From assembly GCA_958450365.1 (NCBI GenBank), contig CAUEEP010000903.1, positions 620,001 through 684,000 on the forward strand: a stretch of DNA of 64,000 nucleotides, in the 5' to 3' direction. Shown here piece by piece: positions 22,424 through 34,399 of the stretch. The DNA is from Mesorhabditis belari (taxonomy: Eukaryota; Nematoda; Chromadorea; Rhabditida; Rhabditidae). Position 1 is the stretch's first letter. Every line of letters begins with the position of its first letter. The position numbers were made by a program, and so were the translations under genes. The notes under the pieces were generated by a model that did no database searches, was not told where the DNA came from, and was given only the letters and a program-made list of their open reading frames with translations.

Positions 22424-24444
22424 AAGAGTTCTCAAATTACATGAACAATGCGTCGCTCATCTTGAAAGAATTATTCATCACACGTGAATATGAGAAAGAA
22501 TTGGCGCCGATTTTCGTTCCGATGCCTGTTAATTTTTCGAGTGGGTTGGAAAGACTCTCAAGCTGGCAAACTCTCAAGTTTAGACAGTGAAACGAAAAGG
22601 ATGAGGATCGACTTACTTTTGTCTTACGTGAGAGTCTTCAACTTGGTTTGTTGGTGGATGAATTCTTGGGTAAATAAGACGTTTAGGATGCTGAGAAACA
22701 GAGGTTTAATACGAGATTGGAGATCGAAATGGTAAGAATCACTAGACTCGAGTAGAATTTTCGTTTAGCCATCCACTTGTAAAAGTAAATCCAGATCTGG
22801 CGTGATCCAAGGCTCGTCTGGGATAAGGCCGACTTTGGAGGCGTCGATTCGATTGTAACTACTGCGGAAAAGCTGTGGATTCCCGACACTGTTGTGTCAA
22901 ATGCGTAAGTAGTCTTTTGTATAAAAGAAAATCGTTACTAGAAATAGAGTAACCTGGGCTTAAGCCTAACAATAACTGATCGAATTTTCTTGTGTACAAA
23001 GACTCTTGTCTCTCGAAAACGAGAAAACGAGAAAAAGACTTGGTTCGATTACTCAGCAATACACTCAAACAAAGGATTGTAAGAAATATTTCTCTTCTAG
23101 ACTTAGTACTCTTAACTATAGCCAGCTATTTCTTTGTTTAGAGCTATTCTTGCTCTCTCAACTGTATTTTGAATGTGTAAAAACCGCACCTTTATGCCAA
23201 CTTGTCAACGAGTCAGAACTTGTGCCAATTAAGCAACTTTTGCACTTATCACACGAGCAAGAGGCAAAGAGAAAACAAAATTTACCACAATTTTGTGGAT
23301 TTAACTTGCAATAATTGAAAAAGAAGGGCAGAAACAACAAATTTCACGGCTTAAATGGGGGAAAAGTCTACGCAAAGATATTTAGTTGAACACGGAGAGG
23401 CTACTGTATTGAGGACATGGGGTAAAATGAAGACGTAATTCGAATACAATTTTCCCCAACTTGTAGTGGCCATTCGCCATAGGGGTAGTTAGTAAAAGTA
23501 ACAATCTTACTAGTAGATAGTAGACTTGTTTGAAATCCTAACTAGGACTTGTGCTAGTGCTGGACTAGTGCTTGGAATGTACTAGTGCTGGACTTTGACT
23601 AGTGCTTGGGATGTGTTACCTATTTATTATGCTACATTTATAATTCCCCTAAAGCCAATAGTGCCCAACTTTGCACGTTTCCAGAAGAGTCTTGGACGAG
23701 GTGAGCGGGATCGCTGCTCAAGGTGCTCAGATCTACAGCAATGGCTCAATATTTCTAACGACCGCCTACTATTCCGAGACGGCTTGCTCAATAAATGTAA
23801 ACCTCGGAAATATCTAACAAAATTTCCTCAAATTCAGGCTAACAAGTTCCCATTCGACAAGCAGAACTGCAGCTTACCGATTCTCTCTCTTTCCATGCAA
23901 CCGTGAGACTTTAGAATAGAATTTTTGATCACAATTCGTTTAGACAATGGATCTCACTTTGGCCTAAAGTATTGCCTGATCTTGAGAATAATTTCGAGGT
24001 GAATTGGAGATCTTTGCAAAACTTTGAAAATTTCAGGGAAATGGTGAATGGGAGGTGGTCGCCGCGATCCCGGTTACCTACTCAATCACGGCAAAACAAC
24101 CGCTAGAAGTTGTAAGTTTTTGAAAAAGAGTTGCTTGAAGATATAGCCATTATTTCCTGTTAAAATCCAATTACAGGTAGCTTTCATGATCACGATTAAA
24201 CGAGAGCCAAACTTTTATGTCTACGTGATAGCTCTTCCATGTTTCATTCTGACACTTCTTTCACTGATTGGAATGTTCTGGTCACCAAATATTAAAGAAG
24301 ATCAGCTAGCAAAGGTGGAAATTTATGCAACAATTGATATTTGGCTTCAGTTAGCCATCGGTTTGACGAGTCTTGTGTCAATGACCGTTCTTTTGGATAT
24401 GCTTGCTGATGCCATTCCGAAAACTCGCGTATTTCCTTTATTGG
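22424..24444 (+). CDS. Cys-loop ligand-gated ion channel subunit, truncated after TM2
   Basis: Exons in order: from 22424 (after TTTTCAG; LFITREYEKELAPIF, PVNF), an ill-defined part at 22560-22686, then 22687-22731, 22795-22904 (IWRDPRLVW to LWIPDTVV), 23685-23796 (EVSG to TTAYYSETAC), 23838-23902 (ANKFPFDKQNC), 23944-23998, 24037-24111, 24177-24314 (TM1, from PNFYVYVIALPCF) and 24351-24444 (TM2, LAIGLTSLVSMTVLLDML). Spliced, the two cysteines are separated by exactly 13 residues including FPFD, the Cys-loop signature. These receptors are pentameric neurotransmitter-gated channels of the plasma membrane. The intron at 24315-24350 is only 36 bp and multiple-of-three, so it also reads through. 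After donor GTAAGT at 24445 no TM3 or TM4 exon follows; CTLD relics begin near 24680. Probably a rearranged partial gene. The subfamily is not assigned. Confidence 0.85.
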
Positions 24445-24679
24445 GTAAGTGAAAGATAAAAAACAGATGTAAGCACAAAGCATTTCCTTAGTAATAAATT
24501 CTATAAGGTGACCGCGAATTATGGAGACACCTTTTTTGGAAAAGTTGCTGGCAAGTGTTGCCCTGACTGGCCTGCCTTATTACCAAAGTGCCAAGGGTTA
24601 TATAGGAAGATAAAGGCCTTCATCTTGGCATCATTTATTAACCAAGAACTTCCCGATTGGAGTTATACAACTTTTTTGC

Positions 24680-26699
24680 AATCCCATCGGAGTCCCATCG
24701 GAGCTATGAAGCTGAAAGTTCATTTCTGATGGAAATCTTTTGATAAAACACTCTGCGTTATCCCACAAAAAGAAATTTCCTCAGATTGATCAAAATATTT
24801 TGGGATTAACAAGCAATGGAAATTGGAATAAATATTGATGATTTCACGTTGAAAATCTCACCCAGGTGTGGGTGTTCCAACCCGGCTCTCCCAGATACCA
24901 ATTCGTGAAATCCACCGAACTTCCATCCGTCCATTCAAAAGCATTTCCTTCGTTCCAATTTCTCTGAATTAAGAAATTTCTATGTTTAGACATTAATATT
25001 TCGATTAGCTTTTCCTTTCTTATTATTGAAATTATTCTAGTTTCTCCACTGAAACCATTATTTCTATCAAAGAACTATGAGTCGAACGAATCTTTTTTAC
25101 AAAGAGCCTTCCGAAAGAATCTGAAAAAATGAAAGAATTAAGTTTCATATATTTATTTATGTCTTTCCATAAGAAAAATTCAACCTTCAGTCCGATCCAG
25201 AAGCCCAACCCTCCGAATCAACATTTTTCGCTGAAATAAATGTCGGTTCCTTTGGGTTTATAAAGCATAAATTTCTGCGAAAGTCATGAATATTCAGAAT
25301 TGAATCATTTCGCTTTCTTACCGAGTTCCTGGACAAAATCGTTTTCTACTTGACTGTGAATGGAGACTAAATGGCTCCTTCGACTCACACAATATGTCTC
25401 GGCTTCATCGAATGTCATTTCTTGATCGAAAGCCTTAAGATGAAGATAATCCTGGTTCACAACCTCTACCAAACCTTGTACCAAGAAGCGGTTTTTGCCA
25501 AATACGACCATTCATCCGGTTCCAGGATCCAATTCATCGTTTGACTTCTGAATTTCTTCGAAAAATTTACTTCAGATTTTTAAAACGAAAACTAATCCTT
25601 TTCCTTAAAAAAACGCATAAATCTGCCCGCAACTTCGCCATTTCGGCCGTTTTGTTTTCACTTTTAAATTGTCTAGAGAGGAATTAATTGGATTGAGTGG
25701 AATGGGTGTTTTGGGAGTGAAAAAACTGTTTTCCCAAGTCTCAGGCGACAAGAGATACCAAATAAACTCACATTTGGGTTTCGAGGTCAGAGATTTTGCT
25801 CTGCAACGCGTTGATTTTCCCTTCGAGCTCTCCAATCTTGGCTTTGCCGTCTCTCACTTCCGTATTTGAGTCGCTTCTAAAAAAGTCCGATTTTTATCGA
25901 TATTTTATGTTGAGCCTGTCTAAAAGGAAATTACAAAATTAGTACAATTGTGCTTCGAGATCTTCGTCCTTCCTTTTCGTCTCGGCGATTTTCCTTTCCA
26001 ACTCTCGATTTATCGCCCTTTCGTCAACCAAATCAGCCTCCAACTTCGCGTTTTTCCCCATTAAATCCGTCTCAATTTGGGCCATTTTCGCGGAGATGGT
26101 CCTTGGCATTTCGGCGATTTTGGAATCTCTAAAAGTGTCTCATCCTCAGATATGTCTTTAAGGGCTCTCAAGACTCACATCTCTTTCAAATCAGCACCAA
26201 TCTTCGTCGATCGATCATCACTTTGCGAAATTTTTGAGTTGATCTTTGTGAATTCATCACTTCTCTCCTTTTGTTCACATTGACTGAAAAAGATAACCTA
26301 AAATCTTCAAGATCTGTTGATTTCACCAGAGCCTAGTTCTTGTTTATTCTATTAAATTAGCTCTATTGATTGGCTTGGTTGAAAACATAGCTATTTGAAG
26401 GGAAAAGAATACGTGAATTGATCCAATTGATCGCTTTGTTGAATCGACGAAGAAATTTGATGGAAAAGGAGGTAAATCGTGAGGAATACACCCATTCCGA
26501 TCAATTGGTTGAATTGTTTGGAATTCGGGGGAATGGGAAGAACGAATGAGACGATTTTCTTCAACGAGATGGCCGGTTCTTCTATGCATTTGACACTCTT
26601 TTCAGGCGATTCTTCAGTCATTTCGGGCATTTCTGGAGATTTGGAAAACGAAGAGATGCTCCGAAGACATCGAGGAGGAAGATTCGAGAGATTGTCCAT
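24680..26699 (-). pseudogene. CTLD copy C9: full-length type II membrane form with lesions
   Basis: Minus-strand exons: 26413-26699, 26179-26283, 25946-26128, 25772-25876, 25619-25672, 25475-25547, 25322-25433, 25185-25230, 24862-24963 and a broken terminal exon ending at 24711. The first exon joins the MDNLSNLPPRC N-terminus in frame to a membrane helix (GMGVFLTIYLLFHQIS), giving a cytosolic tail of about 70 residues, one helix, a long coiled coil and then the CTLD. Lesions: the donor after 25619 is AT instead of GT, exon 25185-25230 has two extra bases (frameshift), and the terminal exon degenerates after about 30 bases. It best preserves the ancestral architecture. Confidence 0.8.
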
Positions 26700-26879
26700 T
26701 TCGGTTGTTAGACGATTGGATGCCTACAAAATGACTGAATTTTCTCAGAGAACAAGTGAAAATTAAATTAAAAACTTTTTGAAATACAGTCAAGTTTATC
26801 AAAAACTCTGGGAAGAATTCATGGCTTGGTTTTTGAGAAATCACCGTGCAAACTCTTTCTATGAACTTTCTTTCCAACT

Positions 26880-27446
26880 TAATAGTTGTTAACTTCTCGA
26901 TAACTGTATGCTATATGTTCCCGGGTCAGAATTTTCTTTAGAATTGTTTTGAGCCTTCAATGCTGTAGACCACTCGACCATGGTACTACCCGGTTTTTCC
27001 GCTTTTTACGAAAAATCACACAACTTCCTAATAAAACTAACGTCAGATTCGGAAAGAGGACCCGAAATTACATTTTCTTGCAAATTTTAAGCTCAATTGG
27101 TCGAACCATTGACGAGAAACAGCTGTGACTCAGCATTGAGTCACGCTTGTTACTCGTTATTGACTGGATTTGATGCACTGGGTCTAGTTTCTGCTACACC
27201 AGATTTGGTGCACCTCTTGGCTCTGACAACAAATGTACTGGACCAGTTGTCAGATCTAGATATCTAACAGTCATCTTTTGTGTTCTTTTGTGTTTTTTTC
27301 TAACAGTTTTTTTGTACGATTTGGACAGAGGGTCATCGTTTAAAATAGGTTTTAATGAATTCTAAATTTTTGAGTCATGTGGGCCCCTTTACCTACTTTT
27401 TGGAACGGCCGATTTTGAGGCGTTAAAAAATAGAACGACATGTCTA
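26880..27446. other. No gene seen
   Basis: AT-rich spacer. The segment 26834-26890 (GAGAAATCACCGTGCAAACT, ending TTCCAACTTAATAG) recurs at 28397-28450 ending CCAACCTAATAG, and probably represents decayed mariner-type TIR ends. Confidence 0.4.
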
Positions 27447-27625
27447 TTAGGTTGGCGGGCAAATAATGCGAATTGTTTGTGACTCGAATTTTTATTTCAA
27501 AAAACAATAAACAAAGAGGATTACCATAAAAGGTATTCTCCATTATTATTTAGGAAATCATGCCATCTTTTGCTCAATTCAATAATTCCATCTTCAAAGA
27601 ACTGGGGACTTTTTGACGAAGAATA
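27447..27625 (-). mobile_element. Mariner 3' end: TIR plus transposase C-terminus
   Basis: A TIR starting TTAGGTTGGCGGGCAAATAA follows a TA at 27445-27446. On the minus strand, from about 27625 to the TAA at 27521, the frame reads SPQFFEDGIIELSKRWHDF then NNNGEYLLW, the conserved mariner C-terminus. The rest of the element is missing. Confidence 0.75.
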
Positions 27626-27909
27626 GTTGGTGTTCGTGTGGATGTATCAGATGTGTGTGGATGTATCAGAAGTATTTCACAACTCATATAATGCAAATCT
27701 CCGTGTGTTTTTAAATTGGGCTTTCCCTTCCTTTCCCTTTATTTTCCGTGATAAGAAAACTGCATTTTGCTTCGCAACAAATTTCTTCTTTGATTTTGTC
27801 TTTTCTCATCAATTTTGCTTCTTTAGTTATTTAGTCTTTTCTTTAATTTTCACTTGTTCTTCGGGAAAATTCAGTCATTTTGTAGGCATCCAATCGTCTA
27901 GCAACCGAA

Positions 27910-28247
27910 ATGGACAATCTCTCGAATCTTCTTCCTCGATGTCTTCAGGGCATCTCTTCTTTTTCCAAATCTCCAGAAATGCCTGAGATGACTGAAGAAT
28001 TGCCTGAAAAGAGTGTCAAACGCATAGAAGAACCGGCCATCTCGTTGAAGCAAATCGCCCAACTCGAAGCCGATTTGTGGGTTTTTCGCGAAATCTTTGC
28101 TGCTATCCAAAACAGTCTTTAATTTAATCGAAGAGTTTAGGGAAGAAATGAAAAAGGACAAAGAGACCGAGATGAGTCGATTGGCAGCAAATATGGTTCA
28201 GATCGAGGCGAATTTGAAAATCGCGAAGTTGGAGGCCGATTTGGTTG
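27910..28247 (+). pseudogene. CTLD copy C10: 5' fragment
   Basis: Exon 27910-28076 (MDNLSNLLPRCLQGIS start) and the beginning of the main coil exon from 28141 are intact, then homology stops near 28247. Family 5'-flank sequence extends back to about 27700. No CTLD exon follows in this orientation. Confidence 0.85.
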
Positions 28248-28249
28248 AC

Positions 28250-29880
28250 TCATCAATTCTGCGTCTTTAGTAGTTCCAAGTGCCTTTATTTGTTATGCTT
28301 AACTAATTGCTCAGCTTTTCAGGTTGTTGTGAGTGCCGTTTCCAAGGAGAGCGATTTTCTCATTTTCAAATCAACTGATCAAGAGTTTCCGTCTTGATTT
28401 TTGAGAAATCACCGTGCAAACTTTCTCCGAGACTTTCTTTCCAACCTAATAGATTGAGGAAAAAATAATGCACTTTTTGAGTTTCGCTTTGGGGATTGAT
28501 ATTGACTTCAACCCAACACTCACAACTCGCGAGCATGCAAAAATGTTTGTTGTTGATCAGAAAACAATTGACAACCATTTGCACCAACCTGGGGAAAAAA
28601 TTTGCTTTGCAAAATGAGTCCCGCACGGACTCAAGACAAAAAACAACTCGCGTCAATGTCAGTTCTTTTTGCTCTATAAATGTTCGATGATCATGCTCAA
28701 GTCAAAAAAAGCGGTCGAAAAAGGTAGTTTGGCTGCAGTTTAAGTTCAGAGGTTTGATTCAAGACAAACGTAAGTTCACAGTTACCATTTTTTTTCCACA
28801 GTTTTTTCCTCAATTCAAAGTAGTAGATTCAATCAGAGACAAGTGGGAGACGAAAATTGAATTCTCGCGAGAATTACCAAATTTTCAATCTCCAAAATGC
28901 GGTAAATTGTAAAAAGGGCATTCCACAATTGTGGAAATGGTCTTGCTAACGATATGGGAAAAATCTCAAGATATCATCCTCATTTTGTTGATAGGATTTG
29001 TTTTGATGGGTAAGTTGAAATTGAAAAATTGGCAAAGCAAAACAAATTTAAGGCACCTATTCTTTTTGATGTACTTTTTCTGGGAAGTTGGGTGGTGTTT
29101 GCTGAAAAAACCGATTGGTATTCAGCACAACTTTGTCGAGAATTTTCTGACAGTACTGGAGAATGCGACAGCTGTGGTAAGGTCTTTGACAGAGAAATTG
29201 TCCAGCTTCTAACATGTTTAGACAAGAAAGCTTTCAGACATTTCCAGAAATTGACTCTGTCTAGCCAGTTCATAACTTTTAAAGAAGAGTCGACCAAGCT
29301 GTGAAAACTAGGCCTTGCTGGGTTTAGTGTTAGTGTTGGCTTAGGTTTTAACAGCCAGCTTTCATCAAGATGCGCGCCAGTATCAAGATCAATGACAGGT
29401 TTTATAATAAAAATGAAAATTTTGCCGATTTTTACCCTAGAAATGCTTCTTCGTGAAAAGATTTTTGTTTTGAAAATCCTTTTTGGCTGAATTGCCACCT
29501 GGCTTCTTTGACATTCCGACCCTTTTACTGCAAAAATGGCGAACTCTTAATAGATCTAACCGTAAAACGGCTAGTTTTAAAGGGAAATGTTTTTTTTCTA
29601 ATCGATCTAAAGTCTTCAGTCATTGGTGCTTTCCCTCTTCACAACTCCTTTAGCCATCTATTCCGCTGCAACTAACGATAAATTAACACTTCCAATCAGG
29701 CAAAGATTTTCTTGTTTAAAGGATTTCTTTCTTTCAGACTACTTGCAATCGCTGAAAACTTCAATAAGTTTCTTAATGCAGTGACGGTCACAATTTCTTG
29801 TTATTGCTCAGTGATGCCAGAATTTCAGTAAGTAAATGATGAGTTGTTCTTTTAATAAACTGTCCTTTACAATATCAAGT
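28250..29880. other. Mostly unassigned; possible secretory exon 28931-29011; R1 repeat 29180-29410
   Basis: An ATG at about 28931 starts a short exon with a hydrophobic stretch (DIILILLIGFVLMG) and a good donor GTAAGT, resembling a signal-peptide exon, but no convincing downstream partner was found. A 91-codon plus-strand frame 29029-29304 overlaps repeat R1 and has several cysteines; other R1 copies are broken, so it is not called a gene. Confidence 0.3.
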
Positions 29881-29899
29881 ACTGAACCAAAAATTCAAC

Positions 29900-30930
29900 C
29901 TTCAGTCCAATCCAGAATCCCCATTTCCGAAAAGTTTTCGCTGAAATAACTACTGATTGTTTTTGGTTTATAAAGCATAAATTTCTACGAAAATCCTGAA
30001 TTTTCAGACTTGAAAAACTGAAAACGATTTCTTACCGAGCTTCCGAACAAAATCGTTCTCTTCCTGACTGTGAATTGAGACTAAATGGCTCTTTTGGTCT
30101 GCACAATATGCCACGGCTTGATCGAATGTCATATATTGATCGATAACCTTGAGATGAAGGTAATCCTGGTTAACAGCATCCACCAAACCTTGTACCAAGA
30201 AGCGGTTTTTGCCAAATACGACCATCCATCCCAATACAGATCCAAGAAAGTCATCGTTCGATTTCTGAAATTTCTTCGGAAAACTTTACTTCAGACTTTT
30301 TAAACAAATAGTAAATTCTTACTTAAAGAAACTCACAAATCTGCTTGCAGCTTCATAATTTCGGCCGTTTGGATTCTTTCAAATTGTCTAGAGAGGATTG
30401 ATTGGCATTGGTGTTTTGGAAGTGAAAAAATGTTTTCTCAAGTCTCAGTCGACAAGAGATACCAAATAAACTCACATTCGGGTTTCGAGGTCAGAGTTTT
30501 TGCTCTGCAACGTGTTGATTTCTTCGTCTTGCACTCCAATTCTGGCTTTTCCGCCTCTCAATTCCGTATTTTGAGCTCTTCTAAAAAGTTCGATTTTTGT
30601 CTATATTTTATGTTGAGTCTGTCTAAAAGGAAATTACAAAATTAGTACAATTGTGCTTCGAGATCGTCGTTCTTTCTTTTCATTTCAGCGATTTTCCTTT
30701 CGAATTCTCGATTTCTCTCCCGTCCGTCAACCAAATCAGCCTCCAACTCTGCGATTTTCCCCATTAAATACGCCTCGATTTGAGCGATTTTGGCTACCAC
30801 TTGACTCATCTTCTTTTTCATTTCTTCCCTAAACTCTTCAATTAAATTAAAGACTGTTTTTGATAGAAGCAAAGATTTGGCGAAAAACCTACAAATCGGC
30901 TTCGCGTTGGGGATTCGATAGATTGTCCAT
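29900..30930 (-). pseudogene. CTLD copy C11: 3'-truncated lectin-like gene
   Basis: Minus-strand exons 30893-30930 (shortened MDNLSNPQREADL), 30649-30828, 30476-30580, 30337-30387, 30189-30264, 30036-30147 (AVAYCADQKSHLVS) and 29900-29940 (WGFWIGLK) all splice in frame without stops. The last two family exons, carrying DGSSVDFTNW and FICK, are missing: downstream sequence is unrelated. Half a CTLD would be made, so loss of function is likely. Confidence 0.85.
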
Positions 30931-31099
30931 TTCGGTTGCCAGACGATTGGATGCTTACAAAATGACTGAATTTTCCCGGAAAACCAGCGAAAATTAAAGA
31001 AACAGCTACTAAAGAGGCAGAATTGATGAGAGAAGACAAAATGAAAGAAGAAATTTGTTGCCAAGCAAAATAGGGATTTCTTATCACGTAAAATAAAGG

Positions 31100-32740
31100 A
31101 AAAGGAGGCTTATACCCGATTCGTTTAGTGATCAGTTGTCAACCAAATACAATCAATTTCAGCGAAAATGAAAACGAAAACTGCTACAAAACAACAATGA
31201 TTTGGGTCAAGAAACAGAATGAGGTCACTCGGTTTTCCTCAATAATTTACCAATATGCAAGGATTAAAAATCGTTTTTTTAGTGGCTATTCTTCACAGTA
31301 ATGCCTTTTTCAGTCATTTTCGAAATGGCAAGCTCTTTGTGAAAAAATAATTCGTTTGACTAATAGTTCTTTGATTGAAGCTAAAGTCGATTCTCGTTGA
31401 TCTCTATTATAAAGGCCTTTAGACACTGTCGTCACTATGCTTCACTCATTATTTTTTCATCTTCCAATCCAATTCTTGTACGCGTTGGTGACATTTTCTT
31501 GATTCTTGACGAATTTCCATCAACATTTGATGAGCCTTAAACAAATTCGAGTCGAGACCCCTTTTCATTAAGACATTCGCTCCAGCTACGATCATCTTCG
31601 GCACTCATTAAAGCTGCCTCGACTGTTTCCAATTGTTCTTTCCTGAATTGTGAAAGCTTCTTATTGTGAAGGTCATGAGTATTTACCTTATATGAGTTCA
31701 AGAAGTTCTTTATTTTTGAATCCGGCATAACGTAATGCCAATTTGTAACGTTTAATATCGATATTTCCCGGGTAGTCGCCTCCTTCATCATCAGATTCTG
31801 CTTGCTTGAGGCACTGAGATTGTCATTAAAAGCATTGAATCGTAATGAATACATTCACTCAAATCAACTCACCCAGATTTGCATTTTTGCACTCGGGATT
31901 TCTTGATGATGCTTGATGATTCACTAAAAATAGTTGTATGTATATGGAGATATTATAATTGTTGAGTTATGATTGATTTCAGAGAAAAAATCTGAAAAAC
32001 ATTTAAGGAACTAAAGGAAGAGTTTCGAAAGTGCGAATAAAATGCTTTTACATCATTGAGGGAAAAGCCTTCGAGAAAGTGTACGGGAGAGGCCGGATGG
32101 ACGGGCACGATGTAAGGGAAATCGAAAATTACGTCTGGTTTATAAAGTGCCATTTCATAGGAGCGACCCCGGCATGTGGTACTCTTTTGCCCAAAAGTGA
32201 CGATAACCAAGAAGAGAAAAATGTCAGAACACAGCTCAAAATAGTTACCTGTTTCTTATTGAATTGCTATTCGCTTAATGTGCACAAGCGGGAGACTCAA
32301 AAATGATGAAATTGATTTGCAAATCGTTTAAATTAAACAGCTTTTTAATAGCCACTGGATGAACACTGAATCTGTTTGACTGATCATGCTTGTTCTGGTG
32401 AGTTTCGCGAATAATTTAATACTAATTCCTTGTTACCACCCTTCTATCAGGACTGTATATCCTCAAAATTTGTACTTTGTGAAGTTAAGCAATACCTTTT
32501 TTGAAGTTAGCATTAAAAAGCGTAAATTCACGTTTACATCAGATCGGTTATATCCAAAAATTGATTGACTTACTATCTTAAATGGAAACTTTGGAAACGT
32601 AGCTATAGCCATAGCCATAGCACTAGTGGTTTTGACAATTTCTTTTGGATTCAACATTGCCACGTTTTTGGTTGCGTTTCATGTTTGTTTTGTGTCAGAA
32701 TGCAGTCACAATTTGTTCAAATTTATTCTCATCATAAAGC
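31100..32740. other. CTLD 5'-flank repeat, then unassigned frames
   Basis: 31110-31260 is the conserved upstream repeat of the MDNLSN-type copies (also near 36120-36380 and, inverted, 62100-62200). The minus-strand frames 31854-31537 (105 codons, polar) and about 32230-31953 (begins with the hydrophobic IFLFLVIVTFG) could be exons of one unrecognised gene, but the junctions are not convincing. From 32355 the sequence is a duplicate of 56822-57187. Confidence 0.3.
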
Positions 32741-32741
32741 A

Positions 32742-32855
32742 TTAGCTTCCACCCAATTGATATCGATCCATACATTCGAAACCGAAGCCATAATACGAGC
32801 AGAGTGTTTCCCCATCAGCTGACCAAGTCACGTCTTTCCTTGCACAAACTGCTTG
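32742..32855 (-). pseudogene. Truncated duplicate of the cysteine-rich secreted protein gene
   Basis: Minus-strand reading gives QAVCARKDVTWSADGE, then LCSYYGFGFECMDRYQ and stop, identical in protein to the last exon of the gene at 57188-57767. The similarity ends abruptly at 32855, where LINE-like sequence begins, so the first two exons and part of the third are missing. Confidence 0.85.
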
Positions 32856-32911
32856 CGCTTTCCTCTCCTTTCCATTTATTTTCCGTGCGTTTAATTACCC
32901 AAGTTTGAGGT

Positions 32912-33887
32912 GTGTCACCGCAAGATGATCAACCGCAATGCGATTTCTCATCCAGCGCCGGCAGCCCTAAATGGTGGACCGAAGTGGGACCAAATAAACG
33001 AGATGAACCATCTCATCGATCCAACTTGCGCGCACTCAACCATCCTTCTCATCCTCTTTCTCCACCAACAATAATTGTGCCATCGTTCGTTTCCTCTGTT
33101 GAGTTTGCGAAATCACTTAGCTCCGACTACCACATCGTTATTGATGGTCTACCCGAGGTCATCCCTTCTCTTTCCTTCTCACCTATGTTAAGGAGAAATT
33201 ACGACCGGTTGACGATAGAAAATATTTTTGCCTGCTACAGAATTGATGGTATCATACTACATTCACATCGCATGGGTGTCTTCAACAAGTTTAAGCCCCA
33301 TCCTATGAAGGTAACCGTCTCCACTTCAAATACTGTCGCAAATGTGATCTCTTCTTTCAAAAGATTCGAATCCTGGTTTCCGCCGTGGACTTATCGATAC
33401 ATTCAAATCAGGCATCTTCTGATCCAACAAAATTCAAGGAAGGAAATAGAGATGTGCAAAAAAGAAAAATTTATCTCTAAAGAAGCCATGGAAAATTTCA
33501 CTACGAGGAAAATAATGGATTGTGATGTCTTCAAAACTAAAATTGATATTGCGACACAGGTTGATGAAGAAGCTATCGAAATCGTTGCAGACAAAATCCC
33601 CGTGCACCTCAGTCATCTCCGTTTCCGAGAAGAAACGTGGAAGGCCAAAAGGATCTGGGAAGAATGAGAAAGGAAAATACAGTCTTGAAGTAGCCAATGG
33701 AGTGAAAAATGGCCAAGAATCTTTTGTGAAGCGCAAACTTGTATCCAGAAATGGGTCCGGAGGAGCGATCATCGCAAAGTTGCCTACCACGAACACGCCG
33801 AACATGAGCCCAGCAGCAAAATTTACCAGGATAGAATCACAAGACTCGCCGCTCCTTCTAGAAATCGACCCTCTCACTCCAGGATAA
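32912..33887 (+). mobile_element. LINE ORF1-like region
   Basis: The frame 32912-33667 encodes HIVIDGLPEV, RRNYDRLTIENIF, HRMGVFNKF and PMKVTVSTSN. This layout is seen in the RNA-binding ORF1 of CR1/T1-type LINEs (IxGLPE, then D, then RxG and KV). A second frame from about 33580 to 33887 contains SEKKRGRPKGSGKN, an AT-hook-like basic motif, probably the same protein after a frameshift. No zinc knuckle was identified. Confidence 0.55.
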
Positions 33888-33959
33888 GCTCATTTTCTCC
33901 TATAACGTCTTTTTCGTTTCTCTTTGCAAATGTCCACTCAATAATTTCACAAAAACGTC

Positions 33960-34370
33960 TTAGCCACGTGCAATGTTTGTCCAGATCTCTCTCTTACGAT
34001 GTTCTTGCCTTTTGTGAGACTTGGCTGAATGAAAACACTCCATCTTCTATCTTAGACCCCGCCTCTAACTATTCCATAATCGTTGTGACCGTATCTTTAA
34101 TGATATCAAAGTTCAATTGGTGTTATCCTATTCATTCGCCGTTCTTATAACTTTATCCCTGTTACTAGTCAATCAGTCTCAGGTTGCGAGATAATCATTG
34201 TTGATATATTCGCTCATTCAGATTCCCCCTCGCGTATCTTTTTTGTTTATCGTCCCGCACATGTTAACAACCAGGGCTCTTTCCATCTATTTACATTTCT
34301 TGAAGATTACTTGCTACCAAATCATCCAAATTCCCTTCTTGGGGATTTTAATTTTCCTTTAACTGTTTCT
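33960..34370 (+). mobile_element. LINE endonuclease-domain remnant
   Basis: YDVLAFCETWLNENTPSSIL (about 33985-34045), then after frame changes FFVYRPAHVNNQGSFHLF and LLGDFNFPL near 34340-34365. These correspond to the ETW, VYRP and GDFN blocks of APE-type LINE endonucleases. The frame is broken at least twice and no reverse transcriptase follows, so the element is dead. It lies directly after the ORF1-like region. Confidence 0.7.
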
Positions 34371-34399
34371 TCAGGACTTTTACCTAATTTATCGCGTTT

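Noticed and set aside
25605..25835. Short frames on both strands at the coil exons (also near 2618, 36730 and 42287)
   Set aside because: Antisense or shifted shadows of the Glu/Lys-rich coiled-coil exons, which stay open on both strands because of their composition.
28980..29498. 172-codon minus-strand frame
   Set aside because: It runs through dispersed repeat R1 and unrelated sequence; other R1 copies are interrupted in this frame.
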